This document shows positions 36,979 through 49,400 of a DNA stretch of 64,000 bases, in pieces. Position 1 is the stretch's first letter; the number at the start of each line of letters is the position of its first letter. Source of the stretch: Beroe forskalii (Eukaryota > Ctenophora > Nuda > Beroida > Beroidae); assembly GCA_011033025.1 (NCBI GenBank), contig WFMF01000089.1, positions 1 to 64,000 on the forward strand, given 5' to 3'. The translations under genes were made by a program, and so were the position numbers. The notes under the pieces are model-generated. The model was not told the origin of the DNA and did not search any database. It was given only the letters and a program-made list of their open reading frames with translations.

Positions 36979-37312
36979 CTCAGAACTCACGACTTCAAGT
37001 TCAAATTTAGAATGTTAGAATGGGAGACATGTCAAAACACCCCATGTCATTGCCATGATTCAATTTCATGATCAAATCGAAATAGAAATCAAACAAAAAT
37101 CATTTTATTAAATCTAATAATTTTTGACTACACTTACAGTACATTCAGTTGCATATTAATTTTGTACATGTACAGCAACTGCAAACTTCGATTCAAAATT
37201 CAAATATGCAGTTTCAGTTTACTATCAGCAACTTTACACACTGAAACTGGTTAAATCTTGCACACTCTTAGTTGTGGAGAAGAAAAAGACAAAGCAGCGC
37301 AAAACCCGCAGC

Positions 37313-37385
37313 ACAGACAGACAGACAGACAGAAAGGCAGACAGACAGACAGACAGACAGACAGAAAGTCAGACAGATAGACAGA
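37313..37385. repeat. (AGAC)n microsatellite
   Basis: About 18 near-perfect AGAC units, with a few AAAG/GCAG/TCAG interruptions, lie just downstream (minus strand) of the last located NMNAT exon. Confidence 0.9.
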
Positions 37386-37404
37386 ACACCACTATTTTAA
37401 TTAC

Positions 37405-40400
37405 CTGGGGTGAGGAAGCGGATGCTGCAGCCTCTGCTAGCCAGGCGACGTAGGATGGTGGAACTGATGTCATTGGTAACAGGCTCGTACACAATATCTA
37501 TATTAGTCCGGTGTTTGTAGCACAGATCATGCTTGTAATATGTTAGAGATGAGTTCCTCTGATCTGATATAATATTTATCTAACATGATACTATAAGGGT
37601 AGCAATGAAGAACGCTTCAACTGGATCCTGCGTAGTAAATGTTGTGTGGTAAAAAACTACATGGTAAAATTCGTCGTTCGCGCCCGTCGGAAAGTACAAT
37701 AATGTTACCAAACCCTATTTTCGCACGATTAGCAGGTTTTTGCACTTTACATTCCAAACATGTTCTAAACTGGACTCGGTATCATGACTGTAATCCTTAC
37801 CATACGCTAAAATTCAGCCTTTGTTGCAATTGTGCAATAAGAGAAAATTGGTGAAAGTACTGTAAATCGAATTCCTTACCATGTCCATGTAGGGGGGGGG
37901 GGGTGGCTGTTCTCACGACTACCTCTGTGACTGATGTCTCAGGCGACGATCCAAAGACCCCCACAACCTCAGACACTCTGAGTTTGGCGGCGGCCGGCGC
38001 CTGCTTGATTGAAAACCCGCGGTGGGGTACCACTAAGGGCTTTGAAAATATATACATAAGTCTGAAATCATTCTTCAAAAAGTAATATTTGAAAATCTCA
38101 CTCAACGAAAACTAAATAGTATGAAAAAATATGCGAAAACATTCATTAGTTTTGTGTGAAATTTGTATCAAACTCATGTAACACTGTGCTGCAAAAAACC
38201 TAGAACAATAGAGGAACAATATTAAATTCACATCATGCATTCGCGATCGACCAATAATAGGCATCGTGTTGAAATGATCACGATCCGTTAGAGTTGACCA
38301 CAGTCACTACAGAACCGAATTTGATGTAATGTTTTCTGCTAGGATCACCGTCACGTTTCTTCTTCAACTCCTCAATAAGGAGTTCATGTGCCAAGCGTTC
38401 GTCCATAGTCCTATCCGGTCTAATAAAGACTGAACTGAACTTCTGTGAGTTCCGCAGCTTCTTGGCCTGCACCAAGATGTGTCTAGATGTGCTCGTACAC
38501 GACAACATAACCTTCACTGGTCTTGAGCGCTTCTGGTCCCCGGTCTTGCCCACACGCAAAACCTCAGCAGCAGGTTTGATTCCCAGCTCTCCGAACACTT
38601 CCAGCACCTTGCCCGACAAGTCCTCGTCCTTTTCTTCCGACAAACCGAACAACATCAGGTTCTTACTCCTATCTTCTTCCTGAACAACATCCTTCACTAC
38701 ACTTTTCAGCGTCTGCTGACTGATCTGCGCTGATTCACCCGTGCTTTTTACAGCCTCGCTGTATGTCTTAATCTGCTCTTGAACAGTCTTCGTTACTGAT
38801 TCCGTCACCGCACTCTGTACTGAGTTCAACATCTTGTCCTTGCAAATAATCATCTCATGCTGTTGAACAATAACAAGCTTCTGCGACTTCACGAGGTCTG
38901 ATTTAGTAGTCTGAAGATCTGACCTGGCATGTCTGAGACTGTTGTTCTGAATTCGCACATACTGAAACGCTTCGCAACACATTGTGACAAGCTTTTCCTT
39001 GCTCAATTCTCGGCACTTTGACGGCGTAACATGGGTCGGATCGTCGCAGGTCAACTCCGCCATTGCCCTCCCGAGCCAAAGACTTGCCCTTCCCACGAAA
39101 TCGTCAATTTCTCTGTCATTAGAGGGCTTTGTAGCGGGGGGTGATCAGGTACTAAGTGCATGACACAGGGTGTGGGTGGGTTGGTCCCGGCCGAGAGTGA
39201 AATACAGTTAGTCATCGTGTACTAAGTTGGGTGGTCCTTGAAATTTTGTTCCTAAACAGTTAGTACAGTGTGCTAAATTGGGTGGTCCTTCACTTTTTTG
39301 TATCCAAAAAGTTAGTATAGTGTACCATATTTGATAGTCTTGGACTTTTTCTGACTAAAAAGTTGTTAAAGTGTAATAAATTTGGCGGTCCTTTACATTT
39401 TTTGAATAAAAAGTTGGTTTGTAAAATTTGATTGATTGAAAACGCCCAGTCATGGGCGTTCAGCTGACAAGTGCTTCAATAGAAAATATAGGTACAATGA
39501 ACACAATATAGCAAAAGTCTCAATTTAAAAACTACAAAAATTAAAGATAAAAAAATCTTAGCTGGCTATTTAACAAACACAAAGATCATCATCAAAAGAG
39601 AGGCTGGACCCGAGGGTCCGCAAGAGGATAGTCCCGGAGTGGGACTGTGCCTGCCTCTAGTCGCCGAGGCGACGGGGGGTGAGGGTGAAAGGTGATGGTG
39701 GTGGTGGAGGGTAAAATGAGGGTGTGGCTAGCGAGGGGAGAATACCTTTACCAATACAATACCAGATACTTCAGAGCTATCGGAGAGATGAGTAGATGCT
39801 ATGTCACCCCTGTATTGTCCGCCTCCTCCTCTGTTCGTTGTAGTCTTTTGGTTTGGAGTGTGTAACTGATCAGTGCGTCCATACTGTTGTTGTCCATGAT
39901 GTCGTTAATGGAGTCATAGTATGTCCCGAGTGTGTTGCCTCTGATTCTCATAAATGCAGGGCATTGTCCAATGAAGTGTGCAACTGTCTCCTCTGTGTCA
40001 GTGCAGTAAGGGCAGTTTGGTGTGTCAGCGCGTGTTATTCTGTGCAAGTGTTTATTCAGTCCTATGTGTCCTGTAATAATGGAGATAGCAGTTCGGTACC
40101 GGATACGGTTGCCAGTGTTGTTGTTAAGTGTGAAAAACCTTCTTCTGATGGTTACCTATGATCATGTCAGTGAGCATGTTTGTTGGTGATCCACCTGTCG
40201 TGGCTGAGGTTGGTTACCTTGGTATTGATTAAGTGTTTGATGAATGAAATGGGGACAAGGCTGGTGACGGTTTACCATCTTTGGTGCCAACCTTGGCAAG
40301 CTGGTCTGCTTTTCTCGTTTCCCCAGTGTCCGATGTGGGCTTTTATCCATCTGACTTGGACTGTGTTGTCATGAGCTAGGGAGGTGAGTGACTTGTGACA

Positions 40401-43400
40401 GTCTGCAACTGATTTGTTCCTGTGGATTCTGTTGGAAAGAGCTTGGAGTGCCGATAGGCTGTCGCTCCAGAAGGTGATAAGCTTGTTGTTGTAGTGTTTA
40501 AGTCTGTCAGCAGCATGCATAAGTGCTGCTATTTCGGCCTGAAAAACCGTGCAGTGATCTTTCATCTTGAAGTGGTACTCGGTTGTGTTCTCGTTGTGGG
40601 GGTACTTGATGACGTAGCCGCCGCCCACCCCGTGGTCTGTTTTAGAGCCATCTGTGTAGCAGCAAATGTTGTTGACGCTGATAAGCTTGATGTCTTTGTC
40701 CAGGTTGTTAGTTGTGAAGTTGTCAGAGTGAGCGTCTTGAGGGTATGTGATGTTATAGTTGCGGTCAAGAATAAGATGGGTTTAATAGTGTCCCATTGGT
40801 TGTGCCCTGGGACTTTGAGCTCAGAAATTAGGTTGTTTGATATGGTGCTATGAGCTTTGATGATTCCTTTGCTCGGTGGGGGCTGTTTCTAGGGTCCAAT
40901 CTCCGTACCCCATGAGCCTGACTGCTCCTTGGCAGCTTCACCTTTGAGGTAGTCGGTAATGTAGTGAGGTATACTAGTGAGATAGTTAAGAGTGTTGTAA
41001 GGTGTGGAAGGTAGGGCTCCAGTCATATACCTGAGTGAGAGTCCTTGAACTCTTTCGAGTTTCTTGGTATTGGATTTGTTGTCAGTTGCCTTGATCCAGA
41101 CAACAGCGCTGTGCCAGCGCCGGTCTAACAATGGAGGTGTAAAATCCACTTGCATACTTTAGGAGTAAGTCCCCATGTGGGGCCTATGGCTCGTTTGCAT
41201 CTGGAATCTTGTACTGGGATGACCTCCTTCAGTACACAGCAAAGCACATTCCAGGATATCTGCAGGCTTTGCTGATGACTTAATGTCACTAGCAGAAGGG
41301 GATGACCTCGATGTCATCTGGCAGAGAACACAGACCACCATCAAGACTATTGAGACATGGTGAGTCGAAGGGACTCAACCTCAGCGCTCTCAAAAACCAA
41401 ACTAGTCATGTTCACATGGAACAGAAAGTGGACCTTACGCCCAATCAAAGTAATGGGCTCAACTATTGAGCTCAGTAAAGAAGCAAAGCTTCTTGAGTAA
41501 CACTGGACAACAAACTCAACTTTAACTCACACATCGACAACATTACCAAAAAATGCATAGGGACTATCTTCCAAACACAAAGATGTTAGATTTGTCAAGT
41601 TTGATTGTCAAAACTATTCATAATTGCACATTTAATAATTGATCAAATTGTTTGAAGGTAGCAAACATAGCATTAATTAACATGTTATTAATATTATGTA
41701 CATAATTAACTACTAATCAAATAAAACTTTTATAACTAGTTGTTCAATACTTCATTTCTCGACTGAATTGATAATTATAATCATATTATAGTGGTTGTCT
41801 TATGAAATTCACTACCTATTGCACTTCTGAATTACCTATACTTCACTCTTAGTTCTCAACAGGTACTCATTTTTCAATGATTTAATGTAATTAAGGGGTG
41901 GTCCCCAATTTTAGCCCAAAAACAGTTAGTATATTGTACCAAGTGTAGGGGTGGGTGGTCATGTTTCAAAATTTTCAGAAAAACTCAGTTAGTACACCCT
42001 GTGTCATGCACTTAGTACCTGATCACCCCCCGTTTGTAGAAGTATTTGCAGCCATGGTATTCAGGAATACACACAGCCACAATAACGGTATTGTGCGATT
42101 ATCAAGCAACTGATAACAGAGAGATAAAATCAACACGCACACAAATAATGGTATACTGCACTGAAAATGGTATACTGCACTGATAATGGTATACTGCCAG
42201 GATGAAAATACGGACTGCTAGCTCCACATCTGCCATGGTAAGGCTCTGCCCTCTGGAGACCTACAAGAGTACAGGGGCTGCCGGAGGACGTGCCACACGT
42301 CTCATGTGGATTTCAAGGCGGCACGGAAAAGACTGGAGGCGGATGGGAAGTATACGAATATTCTGGTAAAATGTGAGTAAGACGGGATTTGTAGACATGT
42401 AAATATCTGTAGGTGGGTGGAGTACATCGAGAAAATGTCCTAAGACATGGGGTCCCAGATCACGATATATATCCGAGAAAGATGGAGCAATAAATGTAGA
42501 GGAAAAGATTGTGTTCTGAAATTTGTTCTGTAATTATTCATAATAAGCATTTATTCTTTGTGAGTTTCATTTCATTTTTCGAAAATGTTTTCCGTTAAAC
42601 AATGAACATTTTTGCATTCGTGTGTAAAGCCTAAGGTGTTGAGTGTATAATCACTCAATTTTACACGCAAATTTACAAACGAATGTGAAAATCTATTTAG
42701 TTAGAGTAAGGACATTCATATAAATTTTTCTCTTATTGCGCAATTGCCAACAGAAGCTGATTTTGGGCAATTGGGCGTGTGATAAGGAATTCAATCATAA
42801 AACTGAGCCCAGTTCAGATGTATGTTTGCAATGCGAAGTTGGTAACAAAAACCTTCTGATCGTGCGGAAATTGGGTTTTGGCTACATTTTGAACTTTTCG
42901 GCGTGTGCAAACGCCGAATTTCCTTAATAACCACACAGTATGTACCACACGCGATTTGTAGGGGTCTTAATTTAGAATGCGTAACTTTAGAGAGTTGAAA
43001 AGTCTGCACAAGGTAGAGTCAAGACGTACTTGTAAACAAACTTGTCGGGGTCAGATCCTGGTCTCCTGGCAACAATAACACCATGGTTACCAAGTATCTT
43101 CTCCAAATCTGCATCCTGCCATAGCCCTGATGAAAATGACATAATATACGGTAAATACACACTTGGGTGTGTAATTACCACATTAATTCCACGAGCTTGC
43201 GAGTGGAATTCATGCAATAAATGCACGAGCTTGCGAGTGCATTTATTGGAGTAATTGCACGAGCTTGCGAGTGCAATTACGATGGTAATTTACACACCCA
43301 AGTGTGTATTTACTGTATTATTACCCTGCCATATACGCATCAATCAAAGTAGACGGTTTGAAACTTAAGCATTCGAACTCAATGTTTCATGAATAGTGGG

Positions 43401-46400
43401 TACACTATTTTAAACAGGCGAGAATTTTGGACAAATTTGCCAGTGATTTGTAAAAGTCAGAGTCACAACATCATCTTATCGGGGTCAATTCAGCGAATAA
43501 GTTCAAAAGTTCAAATGATAATGATATAACCAGCGCCCAGCATTGATACATACTGTAAGTGTATGGCGTGGTGTATGTATATGAACTTTACAAAATGAAA
43601 GTTAAGTACTCAATCGAAAAAAAAAAACAATTCACACCACAAACATAAATAACAACGGACTCGAGAGCTACAATCTTATGCGGATCTCGTATAAAATCTG
43701 CCCTTAAAGAAAAACACGATCTCATGTGAATGTAGTCAGTTAAATCTTTAGAGTGCATCAAAATGAAGGGTTTAGTAACGAGTAATAATTACTAAACGTC
43801 ATATTACACACGAGGGCCGGAGGCCCGAGTGTGTAATATGGCATTGAAAACCGAGGCCGAAGGCCGAGGTTTTTTAATGCTGAGTTTAGTAATTTTTACG
43901 AGTTATTAAACTGAATTATGCACCGACTTTACTCGAAAAAATGGCAATATTTTCAAACACAAGGATATGTTTTAAATTAAGATTTGAAGGTACAGTTTGC
44001 TCAACTGTGCGAAATAAATTATTACGCACTGTTCTACTGCACCATAATAAATTATTATGACCTACAGTGCGTAATAAATCAAGATTTCGGCACTACAGTG
44101 CGCAATAATTTATTGCGCACGGTACCCTGGTGCCTAAAGGGTTTTTGAATACATAGCATAAACACGCCTGGAAGGTGCATAATGTATGTATGTACTCCTT
44201 AGTTGAACAATAAGTTTTGCGCCATAATCATTATCTTCATCCCGATCTAAAATAAGTAACGAACACTGACAGATAGATCATTATGACGGCGCACAGAAAT
44301 AATGTAATTGAAATTGATAAAACGGAGCAACACACCCTATAATTATATGGCGCCACAAGTCTGCGTTATATCTCTAAGACTAGATAAATAAACATTGAAA
44401 CACGGATGGAGTTATCAAGTCCGTCTGGGTGGCGCCATTTAGGTGTATACGATAGTGTTCCTTCTATCTATTTTATCTTCAAGTTCAATCTTGTTTTGCC
44501 CTATAATATCGTTTAGATATATCGTATTTTATACATTGTGCTCATATTTACTTTATCTTGTGCTACCGAATGTGCCATTAAGAATATAACATATATCGTA
44601 CCGAACATTTTGTGCTCCTTATCGCTATTTTATCTTGTTTTACAGTATATATCGAACCGTTTTGTAATATGAAAAGTGCGATAACAGATATCATGGGAGC
44701 TTATTATTCTCCTATTTACATCCGCACAGAGATAGCAAATATAGTTAGAACCGTGCGAATGGCCGTTTAAGAAAATTGGTAGTATTTCAACAGTGGTAAT
44801 TCAACAGTTGGGAATAGTAATTCAACACTTGAATAGTAATTCAACAGTTGAGGTATAGTAATTACACACTTGACAGTAATTCAACTGTTGGGTACGGTGA
44901 TATTACATGATTAATATTGCTCAAAAATTCGAAAAGTAATTACACTGCAGGGTAATAATATAGGATAATCAAACACCCTTAGGATACGTTTATATGAATT
45001 ATCACACGAGCGAAGCGAGTGTGATAATTCGAATTATTGCTCGAGCCGAAGGCGAGTGCAATAATTCCAATTATCACTCGAGCCGAAGGCGAGTGTGATA
45101 ATTGATATAAACGTATCCTTAGGTTGTTTGATTAATCTATTATATAACTTGAGAAACGGGCAGATATTTACACTGGTTTTCCAATAAGAAAGCAAATTTA
45201 GAAGCCTTCATGGATATAAAAATCCTTTAAACTAGAGCGCCTGAAATTGAATCTTGAAAATATCAAGCTTTGGAGTGGCCGGGAATTTTAGATTTAGATG
45301 GTGAAGAGTGGCTATGTATATTTGAATTTGCCCAAGAAAGTATGAATAAAAACGCAAGTCCGGAATATTCATAAACTTTGATCGTATCGTTTGATTCAAC
45401 AAGGTACTATAAAGTGATTGTCGATTGAAATGTACAACAACAAAATAGAAAGGACATTTCCGTGTAAGTGTGTAACGCCGTAACGGACGCAAATGTTTCG
45501 GCAAATTGCGGGCGGTGGCATTTGTTTAAAATGTAAAGATGTAAGGGAAACGTGATTCAAACACCAAAACAAGAAACCTTAACGCCAAAGCAAGAGAATA
45601 AATCTGTATATTATGCTCGTGTATCGTTATTTATACAAGTAGTGAGGGTAAGTGGTCCTTGTGGCACGTGCGTGCGCGCGGCTCATACAACGACTGCTGA
45701 GTATACATAAACTCATTAAATCAAAACAAGATAACATGATAATGTATACACTGATGTATTGTAATGGTGTGAGAGCAAGTGGTCTTCAGGTTTTACTGGC
45801 ACGTGCGTGCGCGGCTCATATAAAGACTAAAGTGGACACATGAAACGAAAACAAGATAACGTAATAAGTATACACCGGTGTATCGCAAGGGAGTGAGAGC
45901 ATTAACTAAAACTATAAAAAGTCAGATCTAAAAGATTTTACATAGTAGATAAATATTTATCACAAAATTCAAAAGTTTCGATTTTTGGGGTGTGATAATT
46001 TTTCAAAGGTGTGATAACTGTTCTTTGAGGGGTGTGATAACTGTACAGTTATCACACACCTGGAAAAATTATCACACCCCAAAATTTCGAAAATTTTGAA
46101 ATCTTATGAAAATTATTAATTGACCCCTAAACTCCATTTTTGAAGCCGTTATATAACAAAAATTAGCAAGAATTATATAACGATCGTTATATAATATACG
46201 CTTAGAGCATGGCTGGGAATGCACTAATAGAAATTATTGCACGAGGCGTAGCCGAGTGCAATAATTTGTATTAGCCAATTTTGAGGGTACTTGTAGGCGT
46301 GCAATAATAAGTATTATATAACGATCGTTATATAATTCTTGCTCTGATAATTTTTTGTTATATAACGGCTTCAAAAATGGAGTTTAGGGGTCAATTAATA

Positions 46401-49400
46401 ATTTTCATAAGATTTTAAATTTTGAAATTTTGGGGTGTGATAATTTTTCCAGGTGTGTGATAACTGTACAGTTATCACACCCCTCAAAGAACAGTTATCA
46501 CACCTTTGAAAAATTATCACACCCCAAAAATCGAAACTTTTGAATTTTGTGATAAATATTTATCTACTATGTAAAATCTTTTAGATCTGACTTTTTATAG
46601 TTTTAGTTAATGCTCTCACTCCCTTGCGATACACCGGTGTATACATATTACGTTATCTTGTTTTCGTTTCATGTGTCCACTTTAGTCGTTATATGAGCCG
46701 CGCACGCACGTGCCAGTAAAACCTGAAGACCACTTGCTCTCACTCCATTACAATACATCAGTGTATACATTATCATGTTATCTTGTTTTGATTTAATGAG
46801 TTTATGTATACTCAGCAGTCGTTATATGAGCCGCGCACGCACGTGCCACAAGGACCACTTACCCTCACTACTTGTATAAATAACGATACACGAGCATAAT
46901 ATACAGATTTATTCTCTTGCTTTGGCGTTAAGGTTTCTTGTTTTGGTGTTTGAATCATGTTTCCCTTACATCTTTACATTTTAAACAAATGCCACCGCCC
47001 GCAATTTGCCGAAACATTTGCGTCCGTTGCCGCGTTACACACTTACACGGAAATGTCCTTTCTATTTTGTTGTTGTACATTTCAATCGACAATCACTTTA
47101 TAGTACCTTGTTGAATCAAACGATACGATCAAAGTTTATGAATATTCCGGACTTGCGTTTTTATTCATACTTTCTTGGGCAAATTCAAATATACATAGCC
47201 ACTCTTCACCATCTAAATCTAAAATTCCCGGCCACTCCAAAGCTTGATATTTTCAAGATTCAATTTCAGGCGCTTTAGTTTAAAGGATTTTTATATCCAT
47301 AAAGGCTTCTAAATTTGATTTCTTATTGGAAAACCAGTGTAAATATCTGCCCGTTTCTCACGTTATATAATAGATTAATCAAACACCCTAAGGATACGTT
47401 TATATCAATTATCACACTCGCCTTCGGCTCGAGTGATAATTGGAATTATTGCACTCGCCTTCGGCTCGAGCAATAATTCGAATTATCACACTCGCTTCGC
47501 TCGTGTGATAATTCATATAAACGTATCCTAAGGGTGTTTGATTATCCTATATTATTGCACGCCTACGAGTACCTAATACACTAAGAGCATGGCAAATGGT
47601 CATGACACTAATAAAATTATTGCACTCGGCTTCGCCTCGTGCAATAATTTGGTATTGTCGCACTCGGCCTGCTCCTCGTGCGACAATATACGCTTAGAGC
47701 ATGGCTGGGAATGCGCTAATATAGGATAATCAAACACCCTTAGGATACGTTTATATGAATTATCACACGAGCGAAGCGAGTGTGATAATTCGAATTATTG
47801 CTCGAGCCGAAGGCGAGTGCAATAATTCCAATTATCACTCGAGCCGAAGGCGAGTGTGATAATTGATATAAACGTATCCTCAGGGTGTTTGATTAATCTA
47901 TTATATAACGTGAGAAACGGGCGGAGATCTACACTGGTTTTTCCAATAAAAAGCAAATTTAGAAGCTTTTAAATATAAAAACCGTTTGAGCTAGAGAGTA
48001 GAGGGCCAGAAATTGACTTAGAAAATATCAAGATAGATGGTGAAGAGTGGCTATGTATATCTAAATTTGCCTTCAAAGTATGCATAAAACGTAAGTACGG
48101 AATCTTTATGAACTTTGCTCATATCTTTTGATTCAACTAGGTACTATAAAGTGATTGTCGATTGAAATGTGTAGCAACATCAAAACAAAATTGAAAGATC
48201 ATTTCTGTGTAAGTGTGTAACGCCGTAACAGATGTACATTTATAGGCAAATTGTAGACTTGTAGTGAGGGTAAGTAGGTGCACGGCTCATATATCGACTA
48301 CCGGGTATACAAAAACTCATGAAACCAAACAAAACAAGATAACAAAATAAATGTATACACTGCTACACTGATGTATCCTAATGGAGTGAGAGCAAGTGGT
48401 CTTACTGGCACGTGGGTGCGCGGCTCATATAATGACCAACAAGTATACATAAACTCATAAACTCATGAAACCAAAACAAGATAACGTAATACGTATACAC
48501 TGATGTATCGTAATGGAGTGAGAGCAAGTGGTCTTACTGGCACGTGGGTGCGCGGCTCATTTACTGACAAACAAGTATACATTAACTCATGAAACCAAAA
48601 CAAGATAACGTAATATGTATACACTGGTGTATTGATTTAGAGCAAGTGGTTTTACTGCTTTACTGGCACGTGCGTGCGCGGCTCATATAATGACTAACGT
48701 GAACGGTGAATGCATAAACAAGATAACGTAAGATGTATACACTGGTGTATCGTGATAGAGTGACAGCATTGACTAAAGAGTCAGATTCAAATGATTTTAA
48801 ATAGTCAATAAATACGAATCGAAAAATCCTGAAGTTTTAATTTTTGGAGTGTGATAATTTTTGGAAGAGTGTGTTAACTGTTCTTTGAGGGGTGTGATAA
48901 CTGTACAGTTATCACACACCTGGAAAAATTATCACACCCCAAAATTTTGAAAATTTCGAAAATCTTATGAAAATTATTAATTGACCCCTAAACTCCATTT
49001 TTGAAGCCGTTATATAACAAAAATTATCAGAGCAAGAATTATATAACGATCGTTATATAATACTTATTATTGCACGCCTACAAGTACCCTCAAAATTGGC
49101 TAATACAAATTATTGCACTCGGCTACGCCTCGTGCAATAATTTCTATTAGTGCATTCCCAGCCATGCTCTAAGCGTATATTATATAACGATCGTTATATA
49201 ATTCTTGCTAATTTTTGTTATATAACGGCTTCAAAAATGGAGTTTAGGGGCCAATTAATAATTTTCATAAGATTTTAAAATTTTCGAAATTTTGGGGTGT
49301 GATAATTTTTCCAGGTGTGTGATAACTGTACAGTTATCACACCCCTCAAAGAACAGTTAACACACTCTTCCAAAAATTATCACACTCCAAAAATTAAAAC

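Larger units (their letters stand above)
39135..42032. mobile_element. DNA transposon, perfect 39-bp TIRs, 7-bp target duplication, non-autonomous
   Basis: The terminal inverted repeats at 39135-39173 and 41994-42032 are identical over 39 bp and begin CGGGGGGTGATCAGG. The element is flanked by the direct repeat TTTGTAG (39128-39134 and 42033-42039). Behind the left TIR are four ~65-bp degenerate repeats built on GTTAGTACAGTGTACTAA and GGGTGGTCCTT, and similar units stand before the right TIR. No transposase is seen; the interior is occupied by an I-clade LINE copy. A 7-bp duplication does not fix the superfamily. Confidence 0.85.
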
